A stretch of 7,890 nucleotides of DNA from assembly GCA_037128295.1 (NCBI GenBank), contig JBAXWR010000321.1, forward strand, positions 1-7,890. Reading direction: 5' to 3'. Made by a program: the position numbers and the translations under genes. Position 1 is the stretch's first letter; each line of letters begins with the position of its first letter. The DNA comes from JAAFHB01 sp037128295 (GTDB lineage Bacteria > Bacteroidota > Bacteroidia > Bacteroidales > Prolixibacteraceae). Shown here in pieces: positions 1-6,710 of the stretch. The notes under the pieces were generated by a model, which was not told where the DNA came from, made no database searches, and was given only the letters and a program-made list of their open reading frames with translations.

Positions 1-505
1 GATGAATCAGGCAATCCATATGATTGATATGCTTCAATATCTTATGGGACCCGTTGATTCATTGCAGGCATATACCGTCACTCTTGGCCATTCGATTGAG
101 GCTGAGGATACAGGAGTTGCTGTTTTAAAATTTAAAAGCAATGCTCTGGGCGTAATTTACGGTTCTACGGCTTCATTTCCGGGACAGTTTCGCCGTATCG
201 AAATTACAGGAACAAAAGGGACCGTTATCCAGGTGGAAAACAGTTTTAAGGTTTGGCAATTTGCTGATCAAACTGAAGCTGACCAAGAAATTTTTGACCG
301 GTTCAACCAGATTGAGGGAGGAGGGGGAGTATCCGATCCTGGTGCTATCCCTTTTGAACCTCATGCAAAAAACATATCTGCATTTATAGAAGCTTTAGAA
401 TTTGATAAACCATTTGAAATCAATGGTCAGGAAGCAAGAAAAGCTGTTGAGATCGTTCTGGCTATTTATATCTCAGCACGGGAAGGGAGACCATATATTT
501 TTTGA
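1..505 (+). CDS. Gfo/Idh/MocA family oxidoreductase, C-terminal part (5' end outside window)
   Basis: This is the C-terminal portion (about 167 residues visible) of an NAD(P)-dependent oxidoreductase of the Gfo/Idh/MocA family, which usually acts on sugars, inositols or related polyols. The reading frame is open to the left edge. The first ATG at base 2 lies inside the conserved NQAIHMIDMLQYLMG segment, where family members carry the active-site His followed by Asp, so it is not the true start; the N-terminal Rossmann fold is missing. The next stretch (EDTGVAVLKFKSNALGVIYGSTASFPG, then RRIEITGTKGTV) is the typical alpha/beta C-terminal domain with its large open sheet. The end (FIEALEFDKPFEINGQEARKAVEIVLAIYISAREGRPY) matches the usual family tail. 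The substrate cannot be told. It converges on the Rrf2 gene with a 23-bp gap and is probably unrelated to the NO genes. Confidence 0.9.
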   Translation, partial: MNQAIHMIDMLQYLMGPVDSLQAYTVTLGHSIEAEDTGVAVLKFKSNALGVIYGSTASFPGQFRRIEITGTKGTVIQVENSFKVWQFADQTEADQEIFDRFNQIEGGGGVSDPGAIPFEPHAKNISAFIEALEFDKPFEINGQEARKAVEIVLAIYISAREGRPYIF

Positions 506-528
506 AAGGTGGTTTGGTTTCGTTTTTT

Positions 529-972
529 CTAACTTTTCAACCTACCCGGCAAAAGGTCTCCACCTACCTTGAAAGCCCGGGCGAGGCTTTGTACCGTGTT
601 GTTTGTAATCAGATCGTTGATTGAATTGCGGATCGGCGCGTATTGTTCATGCAAGGGACAAGGACGGAGATCATCACAATGTTTCAACCCAAAACCACAT
701 CCTGAATAGGTTTTTTCCCCTTCGATAGCTTGAATAACATTCCTTATAGGAAGGTCATCTTTCTTTTCATCAAAGAAAAATCCCCCGTTTTTACCCTTCA
801 TTGATAACAAAAATCCTTGTTTTACTAACCTCTGCATAATTTTTCCTGTATAAAACAAGGGGGCATCGATCTCCTGAGAAATCTCCACGATTCCTGGCTT
901 TAAACCTTTAAGATTCTGAACCTGAACATAAACCAGCCCTCTTAGGGCATACTCTGTCTCCTTGTTGAACAT
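529..972 (-). CDS. Rrf2-family transcriptional regulator, NsrR/IscR-like with three cysteines
   Basis: A 147-aa winged-helix regulator of the Rrf2 family. The N-terminus MFNKETEYALRGLVYV is the canonical Rrf2 opening, which decides the start at 972; a longer frame to 1011 would run through the promoter region. The helix-turn-helix lies around residues 25-55 (IVEISQEIDAPLFYTGKIMQRLVKQG) and is followed by the wing KGKNGGFFF. Residues C92, C99 and C105 (spacing X6, X5) sit where NsrR and IscR bind an Fe-S cluster. In NsrR, NO destroys or modifies the cluster and relieves repression. Divergence from a hemerythrin gene, with a quinol NO reductase next, supports an NO-sensing role. A perfect palindrome lies 55 bp upstream of the start. 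The cysteine spacing is not identical to that of E. coli NsrR, so the exact type (NsrR, IscR or another Fe-S Rrf2) is inference and no symbol is given. Confidence 0.88.
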   Translation of the reverse strand: MFNKETEYALRGLVYVQVQNLKGLKPGIVEISQEIDAPLFYTGKIMQRLVKQGFLLSMKGKNGGFFFDEKKDDLPIRNVIQAIEGEKTYSGCGFGLKHCDDLRPCPLHEQYAPIRNSINDLITNNTVQSLARAFKVGGDLLPGRLKS

Positions 973-999
973 GGTTTTATCATTTGTATTTGTTCCATG

Positions 1000-1007
1000 C
1001 AAAAATA
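1000..1007 (-). promoter_or_regulatory. candidate -7 box of the Rrf2 gene
   Basis: On the minus strand this reads TATTTTTG, a full match to the Bacteroidota -7 consensus TAnnTTTG. It lies 27 bp ahead of the chosen Rrf2 start. A TTTG at 1022-1025 is only 14 bp upstream, shorter than the usual 19-21 bp, so no good -33 partner is seen. The palindrome at 1027-1054 would fall over the expected -33 region, which suits repression. A single short match in AT-rich DNA can occur by chance. Confidence 0.35.
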
Positions 1008-1026
1008 ACAATAAAAAATTGCAAAA

Positions 1027-1054
1027 TATTAAAAGACCTTTTAGTCTTTTAATA
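1027..1054. promoter_or_regulatory. perfect palindrome, probable Rrf2 operator
   Basis: The arms TATTAAAAGAC (1027-1037) and GTCTTTTAATA (1044-1054) are exact reverse complements, 11 bp each, around the 6-base spacer CTTTTA. The site lies between the divergent Rrf2 and hemerythrin genes, where a terminator is not needed, and its size and AT-rich symmetry suit a dimeric Rrf2 regulator. It sits upstream of the candidate Rrf2 -7 box and about 40 bp before the hemerythrin start, so it could control both genes. That the neighbouring regulator binds here is inference. No second copy was found upstream of norB or of the PepSY gene. Confidence 0.6.
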
Positions 1055-1095
1055 GAATTTTGTTTAATATTGCACCGGATTTAAATATCAATAAA

Positions 1096-1641
1096 ATGGA
1101 ATATGCAACTAAGAATCTCGAAAACGACCATGTTTCAATTCTGAAACTGATTGATGTAATGGAAAGGATGACAACAAAGACTCCAATAATTGAAGATTTG
1201 GAAGAAGTTGTAGATCTGATCCGAAATTTTGCAGATGGACTTCACCATGCCAAAGAGGAGTCATTACTGTTTCCACGTATGGCCGAACGCGGTTTCTCAA
1301 TGACACAGGGCCCGATTGCCGTAATGTTGAGTGATCATGCCCAGGGTCGGAACTTCGTCAAAGGGATGGCCGAAAATATTGGTCTATTAAAAAACGGTGA
1401 TTCATTTGCGATTAAAGCCATTTACGAAAATATGCTTGGTTATGGTGAATTGCTGACCAATCACATTGCTAAAGAGAACAATATCCTTTTCAGGATGGCA
1501 GACACTGCACTTTCCACTGCCGATCATCAATCGTTGGTAACACAATTTGCAGAGATTGAAAACCAGATTGTATCCAACAATTCAAAGGAGGGTTATCTGG
1601 CCCGTATCGAAAAGCTCGCTCTTAAATACCTTGAGGGTTGA
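1096..1641 (+). CDS. hemerythrin HHE domain protein
   Basis: A 181-aa soluble four-helix-bundle protein of the hemerythrin HHE family, which binds a non-haem di-iron centre. Expected ligands are all visible: H12 in NDHVSIL, H50 and E54 in LHHAKEESLLFP, H81 in SDHAQG, and H123 and E127 in NHIAKENNILF. The repeated H-x3-E plus lone His pattern is that of the family, including the YtfE/RIC Fe-S repair proteins, but the N-terminal ScdA-type domain of RIC is absent. The start is set at the ATG at 1096, since an upstream TTG at 1060 would add residues (FNIAPDLNIN) that look untranslated. Its place between an Rrf2 regulator and an NO reductase suggests a role in NO or O2 binding, or in protecting or repairing iron centres under nitrosative stress. 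There is no signal peptide, so it is cytoplasmic. The biochemical role is inference. Confidence 0.9.
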   Translation: MEYATKNLENDHVSILKLIDVMERMTTKTPIIEDLEEVVDLIRNFADGLHHAKEESLLFPRMAERGFSMTQGPIAVMLSDHAQGRNFVKGMAENIGLLKNGDSFAIKAIYENMLGYGELLTNHIAKENNILFRMADTALSTADHQSLVTQFAEIENQIVSNNSKEGYLARIEKLALKYLEG

Positions 1642-1678
1642 TGGAACCTTGAAGGTTCAGCGGTGAATATGGAACAAC

Positions 1679-1896
1679 GCGAGTTGGCAACCGGCAACTA
1701 GCAACTGGCTGAGCTGCATGTGCTGAAAGCGTAATTTTATATTCCAAGTAACTCTCTTTTGGTTTTAGGTTTTCTCAATCCTTATTGCGTAGCGGTTTAA
1801 GTGTAAAGGCAGGATTATTTTCTGAATTATGAACAGCTAGCCGCCAGTTGCCAGCCGCTAGTTTGCAACAGCCAGCCGCCAGTTGCCAGCCACCAG
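1679..1896. repeat. intergenic repeat element, copy A (upstream of norB)
   Basis: An element of about 218 bp that recurs as copy B at 4219-4435. The left arm is rich in GGCAAC/GCAACTGGC units (GCAACTGGC at 1701-1709). A core follows with the shared words GTGCTGAAA, TATTCC, GGTTTTCTCA-like sequence and GTAGCGGTTTA. The right arm carries the opposite orientation, with GCCAGTTGCCAGC at 1843 and again about 35 bp later, ending in CACCAG. From GCAACTGGCT to CACCAG both copies span exactly 196 bp. The element fills most of the 295-bp gap between the hemerythrin gene and norB. No ORF was supported inside it. By eye the copies are about 70% identical. It may be a decayed MITE-like or REP-like element; its nature is unknown. 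Confidence 0.8.
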
Positions 1897-1936
1897 AAGC
1901 AATTATTCTATTAAGTATCAATTAATCAATCAAACA

Positions 1937-4186
1937 ATGAATGTAAAAAAACTTTGGATTAGTTTTATGTTGGTCATGACGATCTCGTTTGCCGTTTTGA
2001 TCTATTACGGCCGCGAGATTTACCGTCAGGCACCACCCATCCCCGATAAGGTGATGACCGCAGGTGGCAAACTGCTGTTTACAGGACAGGACATCAAAGA
2101 TGGTCAGAATGTTTGGCAATCACTTGGTGGACAGGAAATTGGAACAGTTTGGGGACATGGGGCGTACCAGGCACCCGATTGGAGTGCCGATTGGCTACAC
2201 AAGGAAGCAGTTTTTATGCTCAACAAATTTTCGCTGCAAAAAGACTCCATGCCATATGACAAACTAAATGGGGAACTTCAGGCTGGTTTGAAAATTCACC
2301 TTCAGAATGAATTACGAAACAACAATTACAATACAGAATCAAAAACACTGGTTGTTTCTGATGTCCGTGCCGAAGCGATTGCAAGCAATACCTCGTTTTA
2401 CGGTGGCTTATTTACAAACGATCCGGCCCTTGCAAAACTTCGCGATGCCTACAGCATCCCGCTAAATTCTTTGAAAGATCCCGAACGGGTCCGTCAGTTG
2501 AACGCTTTCTTCTTTTGGATATCATGGGCTTGTGTTACTCAACGTCCAGATCAAAAGATCACCTATACAAACAACTGGCCAGCCGAAGAACTGGTGGGCA
2601 ACCGTCCCACGGGTGAACTGCTGCTCTGGACCGGATTTAGTGTGATCATGCTCCTTGCCGGTATTGGGATGATGGTTTGGTACTATGCAAAAAAACGAGA
2701 TGAGGAGGATGAGGTATTTCCAATCAAACATCCTCAGTTACATTCTGTTCAAACCGCTTCACAAAAGGCGACGTTGAAATATTTCTGGACTGTTTCGCTT
2801 CTGATCCTTACTCAGGTTGTTATGGGTGTGATTACTGCGCATTATGGCGTTGAAGGACAAGCGTTATATGGCATTCCTTTGTCTGATTGGCTACCCTATT
2901 CCATCTCGCGTACCTGGCATGTCCAGATTGCGATCTTCTGGATTGCGACTTCATGGTTGGCAACGGGATTGTATTATGCGCCTGCAATCTCGGGACATGA
3001 ACCACGCTTTCAGCGATTAGGGGTAAACTTCCTGTTTCTCGCTTTACTTGTCATTGTTGTTGGTTCATTGGCAGGTCAGTGGATGGGTGTTATGCAAAAG
3101 CTGGGTTTTGTACAGAATTTCTGGTTCGGTCATCAGGGTTACGAATATGTTGACCTTGGCCGTTTCTGGCAGATATTCCTTTTCACTGGGTTGATTATCT
3201 GGTTGTTATTGATGGGCCGTGCAATCTGGCCAGCCTTGAAGCAGAAATCTGAAAACCGCAACCTCTTGCTGATGTTCCTGATTTCTACAATAGCCATCGC
3301 AGCTTTTTATGGTGCCGGTTTAATGTGGGGCCGTCAAACAAATCTGGCCATTGCCGAATACTGGCGCTGGTGGGTTGTCCATCTTTGGGTTGAAGGGTTC
3401 TTTGAAGTATTTGCCGCTGTGATTACCGCGTTCCTGTTTGTGAGGTTGAAAATTGTAAAACCCCAAACTGCCACTTCTGCCGTGCTTTTCTCGACAGTTG
3501 TTTTTCTGGCAGGCGGAATTCTGGGAACTTTCCACCACCTTTACTTTACAGGCACACCTACGGCTGTAATGGCATTAGGGGCAACTTTCAGTGCACTGGA
3601 AGTCGTTCCACTTGTATTAATGGGGTTTGAAGCCTTTGATAATCTAAAGATCAGTCGCAGTTCGGAATGGATAAAAGCCTATCAATGGCCGATTTATTGT
3701 TTCATCGCAGTTGCCTTCTGGAACCTGGTTGGGGCGGGTATCTTCGGATTCCTGATCAACCCACCGGTAGCACTTTATTATATGCAAGGTTTGAACACAA
3801 CAGCAGTTCATGGACATACCGCTTTGTTTGGTGTTTATGGAATGTTGGGGATCGGCTTGATGTTGTTTGTCCTGCGAGATATGAACAAAACAGTAGTCTG
3901 GAAATCCAAATGGATTAAATTTGCCTTCTGGTCGATCAATATTGGTCTGGCTTCGATGGTCCTTTTCAGCGTCTTGCCGATTGGTTTGGCACAAACAGTT
4001 GCAAGTGTCCGTGATGGATTGTGGTATGCCCGTTCAGCCGAGTTCATGCAACAGCCAGCAATGGTCACTTTAAAATGGATGCGTGTGATTGGGGATACGA
4101 TCTTTGCCGCCGGAACCGTTTCGTTGGTTTGGTTTATCTTTGGGCTCAAATTTGGATGGAGCCTGGAGAAGGGAAGCAGGGACTGA
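1937..4186 (+). CDS. norB: quinol-dependent nitric oxide reductase (qNor)
   Basis: A 749-aa single-subunit NO reductase of the haem-copper oxidase superfamily; it reduces 2 NO to N2O in the cytoplasmic membrane with electrons from quinol. An N-terminal membrane helix (about residues 7-24) leads to an extracytoplasmic domain (30-225, with GGQEIGTVWGHGAYQAPDWSADW) that lacks a CxxCH haem-c motif, as in qNor. A multi-helix core follows. Recognised ligands are H328 and H627 for low-spin haem b, H625 for haem b3, and H482, H533, H534 and E486 for the FeB site. E490 and E555 are also kept. From H482 onward these residues have a constant offset of 26 from the Geobacillus stearothermophilus qNor numbering as I recall it. 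The length is normal and no residue is missing. The start is MNVKKLW at 1937; an upstream TTG at 1883 would begin inside the repeat. It is flanked by repeat copies A and B and is probably part of the NO response with the upstream Rrf2 and HHE genes. Confidence 0.97.
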   Translation: MNVKKLWISFMLVMTISFAVLIYYGREIYRQAPPIPDKVMTAGGKLLFTGQDIKDGQNVWQSLGGQEIGTVWGHGAYQAPDWSADWLHKEAVFMLNKFSLQKDSMPYDKLNGELQAGLKIHLQNELRNNNYNTESKTLVVSDVRAEAIASNTSFYGGLFTNDPALAKLRDAYSIPLNSLKDPERVRQLNAFFFWISWACVTQRPDQKITYTNNWPAEELVGNRPTGELLLWTGFSVIMLLAGIGMMVWYYAKKRDEEDEVFPIKHPQLHSVQTASQKATLKYFWTVSLLILTQVVMGVITAHYGVEGQALYGIPLSDWLPYSISRTWHVQIAIFWIATSWLATGLYYAPAISGHEPRFQRLGVNFLFLALLVIVVGSLAGQWMGVMQKLGFVQNFWFGHQGYEYVDLGRFWQIFLFTGLIIWLLLMGRAIWPALKQKSENRNLLLMFLISTIAIAAFYGAGLMWGRQTNLAIAEYWRWWVVHLWVEGFFEVFAAVITAFLFVRLKIVKPQTATSAVLFSTVVFLAGGILGTFHHLYFTGTPTAVMALGATFSALEVVPLVLMGFEAFDNLKISRSSEWIKAYQWPIYCFIAVAFWNLVGAGIFGFLINPPVALYYMQGLNTTAVHGHTALFGVYGMLGIGLMLFVLRDMNKTVVWKSKWIKFAFWSINIGLASMVLFSVLPIGLAQTVASVRDGLWYARSAEFMQQPAMVTLKWMRVIGDTIFAAGTVSLVWFIFGLKFGWSLEKGSRD

Positions 4187-4218
4187 GTGACTTGGAGATG
4201 GTGGGAAATTTAAAATTT

Positions 4219-4435
4219 GCGACTGGCTGCAGGCGACTGGCAACTGGCTTAGCTGCAAGTGCTGAAAACATTATTATCTATTCCGAACAAGTCATTTTTA
4301 TTTTTGGTTTTCTCACACCGTATTGTGTAGCGGTTTAAATACAGAGGCAGGATTTAGATTTGGATTACGAACAGCCAGTTGCCAGTAGCCAGCCGCTAGT
4401 TTCCGAACGGCCAGCCGCCAGTTGCCAGTCACCAG
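4219..4435. repeat. intergenic repeat element, copy B (downstream of norB)
   Basis: This is the second copy of the element seen at 1679-1896, in the same orientation, filling most of the 287-bp gap between norB and the PepSY gene. It has a cleaner inverted repeat: ACTGGCAACTGGCT at 4236-4249 is the exact reverse complement of AGCCAGTTGCCAGT at 4373-4386, enclosing a 123-bp core. The core shares TAGCTGCAAGTGCTGAAA, TATTCC, TTTTGGTTTTCTCA, GTAGCGGTTTAA and GGCAGGATT with copy A, allowing small indels. After the inner right arm, another run (GCCAGCCGCTAGTTT, then CCAGCCGCCAGTTGCCAG) matches copy A almost base for base. No target-site duplication was recognised. It may also form a long RNA stem at the norB 3' end. 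Confidence 0.8.
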
Positions 4436-4473
4436 CCGCTTTAATTAAAAGGATCGTAATTTAAGATTGAATC

Positions 4474-5991
4474 ATGGATCGTAAAAAAGTAATTTCGACA
4501 TTTCGTAAGCTGCACAAGTGGCCGGGAATCATCATTGCTGTTTTTGCGATCCATTTCGCCTTTTCAGGCATTGTAATGAACCACCGCAATCTTTTTTCGG
4601 GAGTCGACATCTCCCGGAAATGGATGCCCGGTAGTTATGAATACAAAAACTGGAACCAGGCTGCTGTTCGTGGAGGGTTCAGCTTGAACACAGATTCAAT
4701 ACTATTCTTTGGAAATATTGGGGTGTGGATCAAAACTCAGAATGGCTACATTGATTATAATAAGGGATTTCCAAAAGGGATCGACAACCGGAAAGTCAAT
4801 CAACTCATCCAGTTTAAGGACAAATTGGTTGCCGCTACTCAGTTTGGGTTATTCCAACGCAGTAAACTGGAAACAAAATGGCAGGCAGTACAACTTCCTA
4901 TTGAAGAATTGAGGTTAATCGATCTTTTCCTTAAACAGGATACCCTGATGATCCTTAGCCGTAACAATCTGATCAAAACATTCAATTTAAAGGATTTCAA
5001 GGTTATCAATCTTCCTGCTCCGGAAGGTTATACCCGAAGTGCCGGGTTGTTTACGACTTTGTGGGAATTGCACAGTGGTGAACTTTTTGGAATTGCGGGC
5101 AAGTTGGTTGTCGATTTATTGGGAATTGTGACCATCACCCTTTCGGTTACGGGTCTGCTTCATTTTCTCCTTCCCAAACTGATAAGGCGCAGAAAAAGGC
5201 TCAAAGGAAGATCAGGCAACCTACCAAAAACCTACCGTAGCAATCTACGCTGGCACAATATATTGGGCTATGCATTTGTTTTATTCCTGTTTATCAATAC
5301 AACCGCAGGTGTCTTTCTGCGTCCGCCGTTGCTGATCCCGATCGTCAACAGCACTGTCGGCATTATTCCCGGTTCCCATCTCGACAATGACAATCCGTGG
5401 AACGACAAATTGAGACGGGGCACCTGGAACCCTCAATTGAAGGTCTTTGTCTTTTCAACTTCACAGGGTTTTTATGCAACAGATGCTAACCGGTCGAAAC
5501 CGATGGTTCTGTTTGATTCGCAACCGCCGGTCAGTCTGATGGGTTGCAATGTACTGGAACCTTTGGGTGCCTCAAAATATCTTGTAGGTTCCTTTTCAGG
5601 AATGTATGTCTGGAACCTGCAGACTGGCGAGGTGGCGGATTTCTTTACCGGAAATGGTTACCAGGCTCCAACCGGAATGGCACGTCCCGTATCTAACAAT
5701 ATGATAGCGGGTTACATCAGGGACATCCAAAACCGGCAATGGGTATTTGATTACAATTCCGGAATAACACCAGTCAATCATTTAGATGTTTGGGATATGC
5801 CCCAGGAAATCAAGGAAAATTCCCCCATTTCCTTATGGAATCTCTCCCTTGAAATCCATACCGGACGGATTCTTGAACCCTTTATCGGTATGCTTTATCT
5901 ATTGTACATCCCGTTTGCAGGGATTTGTGTGCTGATGGTATTGTTCAGCGGATTCTTTGTGTGGCTTCTGGCACACAGAAAATCCAGATAA
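4474..5991 (+). CDS. PepSY-associated transmembrane protein with two large external domains
   Basis: A 505-aa integral membrane protein of the PepSY-associated TM helix type. The opening FRKLHKWPGIIIAVFAIHFAFSGIVMNHR is the family signature (TM1, about 17-36). TM2 is near 207-234 (preceded by ELHSGELFGIAGK), TM3 near 262-282, and a long hydrophobic stretch lies at 466-500 (preceded by EIHTGRILEP). The basic loop 237-246 (LIRRRKRLKG) and the C-terminal HRKSR fit the cytoplasmic side by the positive-inside rule, leaving residues 38-205 and 283-465 outside. Both outer parts are beta-rich with propeller-like phrases (LVAATQFGLFQRS; YLVGSFSGMYVWNLQTGEV). Conserved His residues H14, H27, H37, H200, H261 and H462 lie at helix ends. 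Some family members are linked to iron or haem handling. The gene follows norB in the same direction, separated by repeat B, so a link to NO reductase or haem iron is possible but unproven. It ends 7 bp from the next, convergent gene. Confidence 0.82.
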   Translation: MDRKKVISTFRKLHKWPGIIIAVFAIHFAFSGIVMNHRNLFSGVDISRKWMPGSYEYKNWNQAAVRGGFSLNTDSILFFGNIGVWIKTQNGYIDYNKGFPKGIDNRKVNQLIQFKDKLVAATQFGLFQRSKLETKWQAVQLPIEELRLIDLFLKQDTLMILSRNNLIKTFNLKDFKVINLPAPEGYTRSAGLFTTLWELHSGELFGIAGKLVVDLLGIVTITLSVTGLLHFLLPKLIRRRKRLKGRSGNLPKTYRSNLRWHNILGYAFVLFLFINTTAGVFLRPPLLIPIVNSTVGIIPGSHLDNDNPWNDKLRRGTWNPQLKVFVFSTSQGFYATDANRSKPMVLFDSQPPVSLMGCNVLEPLGASKYLVGSFSGMYVWNLQTGEVADFFTGNGYQAPTGMARPVSNNMIAGYIRDIQNRQWVFDYNSGITPVNHLDVWDMPQEIKENSPISLWNLSLEIHTGRILEPFIGMLYLLYIPFAGICVLMVLFSGFFVWLLAHRKSR

Positions 5992-5998
5992 CTGGAAG

Positions 5999-6661
5999 TT
6001 ATTTTAAAGTTATTTTAAGCACTCCGTTTCCTCCCTGCACTCCCCACATTGTTGCACCCGCATCATCAATAAATTCAATAGCCTTCACCATATTGGGATT
6101 TACAAAAGAAATATCGGAGACGATCTTTCCATCAACTACGAACAATACTTTTGGATCGCCGTCAGTAGACCGTCTTTTTTTATTCAAAACAGTTGTGCCA
6201 GTTACCGTCAGTTCATATACTTCACTACTAATTAATTGATATATTGACTGATATGTGGAGTAATCCTTTTCATTCTTTTTTTGAATCTGAAGTATTGCTT
6301 TTTGAAGCGCATTTTCAGAAATGTGCCCATTATTAACCGCTTTATTGAAATTTTCAGGAATATTTCTAAATTCCAGTTCAATGGCATCTGCCTTTATTTT
6401 TTTTACTTTTATTTTTTTCGTCTCAAACCCGGAAGCTGAAATCGTTAAAGCATCATTTTCAAGGCTTTTCAGGCTAAACCTACCAAGTGAATCTGTATGG
6501 GTAAATTCATCGGAGCTCAAAGCCCTGACATATACATTGTTCAAAGGAATTGTCCCATAGCTGACTTTCCCCGAAACGGTTATTTTTTCCTGTGAATTGG
6601 CTTCGGAAATAAAAACAAGCAGGAAAAGTGCGGAAAGAATTACAAATAATTTAGTTTTCAT
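5999..6661 (-). CDS. secreted carboxypeptidase-like domain protein with TonB-plug-like C-terminus
   Basis: A 220-aa exported protein. The start at 6661 gives a clear signal peptide (MKTKLFVILSALFLLVFISEANSQ), whereas a longer frame to 6709 would begin inside the terminator. Residues 26-98 (ITVSGKVSYGTIPLNNVYVRAL...TDSLGRFSLKSL...LTISASGFETKKI) form a carboxypeptidase-like regulatory beta-sandwich of the type found at the N-terminus of Bacteroidota TonB-dependent receptors. Residues 115-150 are a helical linker. The tail (about 170-220: KVLFVVDGKIV...INPN-like VNPNMVKAIEFIDDAGATMWGVQGGNGVLKITLK) resembles a receptor plug domain, ending where a beta-barrel would start. There is no barrel and the stop codon is clean. 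It could interact with an outer-membrane receptor or be a free periplasmic domain. It is tail-to-tail with the PepSY gene. The function is unknown. Confidence 0.8.
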   Translation of the reverse strand: MKTKLFVILSALFLLVFISEANSQEKITVSGKVSYGTIPLNNVYVRALSSDEFTHTDSLGRFSLKSLENDALTISASGFETKKIKVKKIKADAIELEFRNIPENFNKAVNNGHISENALQKAILQIQKKNEKDYSTYQSIYQLISSEVYELTVTGTTVLNKKRRSTDGDPKVLFVVDGKIVSDISFVNPNMVKAIEFIDDAGATMWGVQGGNGVLKITLK

Positions 6662-6679
6662 AGTTGGATAAATTAAGCT

Positions 6680-6710
6680 GCAAGCTATATAATAAATAGG
6701 ATTAAACAAA
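6680..6710 (-). promoter_or_regulatory. candidate promoter of the carboxypeptidase-like/plug gene
   Basis: On the minus strand there is TTTG at 6707-6710, then exactly 19 bp, then TAGCTTGC at 6680-6687, a partial match to the Bacteroidota pattern TTTG-N19-TAnnTTTG (two mismatches in the -7 box). It would give a leader of roughly 10-15 bases before the ATG at 6661. The -33 element lies in the 3' arm of the hairpin that ends the upstream gene. Confidence 0.3.

Noticed and set aside
973..1011. Upstream start of the Rrf2 protein (MLFLHGTNTNDKT)
   Set aside because: The canonical Rrf2 N-terminus begins at MFNKETEYAL, and the extension would cover the candidate -7 box.
1027..1054. The palindrome as an intrinsic terminator
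   Set aside because: It lies between divergent genes, is AT-rich with only a few GC pairs, and has no transcript entering it from either side.
1060..1095. TTG start adding 12 residues to the hemerythrin protein
   Set aside because: It lies within 6 bp of the operator-like palindrome and adds sequence unlike the family; the ATG at 1096 fits.
1644..1658. Small hairpin GAACC-TTGAA-GGTTC just after the hemerythrin stop
   Set aside because: The stem is only 5-7 bp and is not followed by a T run, too weak to call a terminator.
1831..1896. Repeated GCCAGTTGCCAGC units as a CRISPR array
   Set aside because: The units are short, irregularly spaced, without unique spacers of constant length, and no cas genes are near.
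1883..1936. TTG-initiated N-terminal extension of norB (MPATRSNYSIKYQLINQT)
   Set aside because: It begins inside the repeat element and precedes a normal qNor N-terminus (MNVKKLW plus TM helix); the ATG at 1937 is the better start.
3644..4149. Minus-strand open frames of 116 and 104 residues within norB
   Set aside because: They are antisense to a strongly conserved qNor and show no recognisable domain.
1937..4186. Cytochrome c-dependent NO reductase or cytochrome oxidase subunit I
   Set aside because: The fused N-terminal domain, the length, the FeB glutamates and the absence of a separate norC with a CxxCH motif point to qNor.
4021..4338. 105-residue plus-strand frame across the norB 3' end
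   Set aside because: It is out of frame with norB, runs into repeat B and has no protein-like features.
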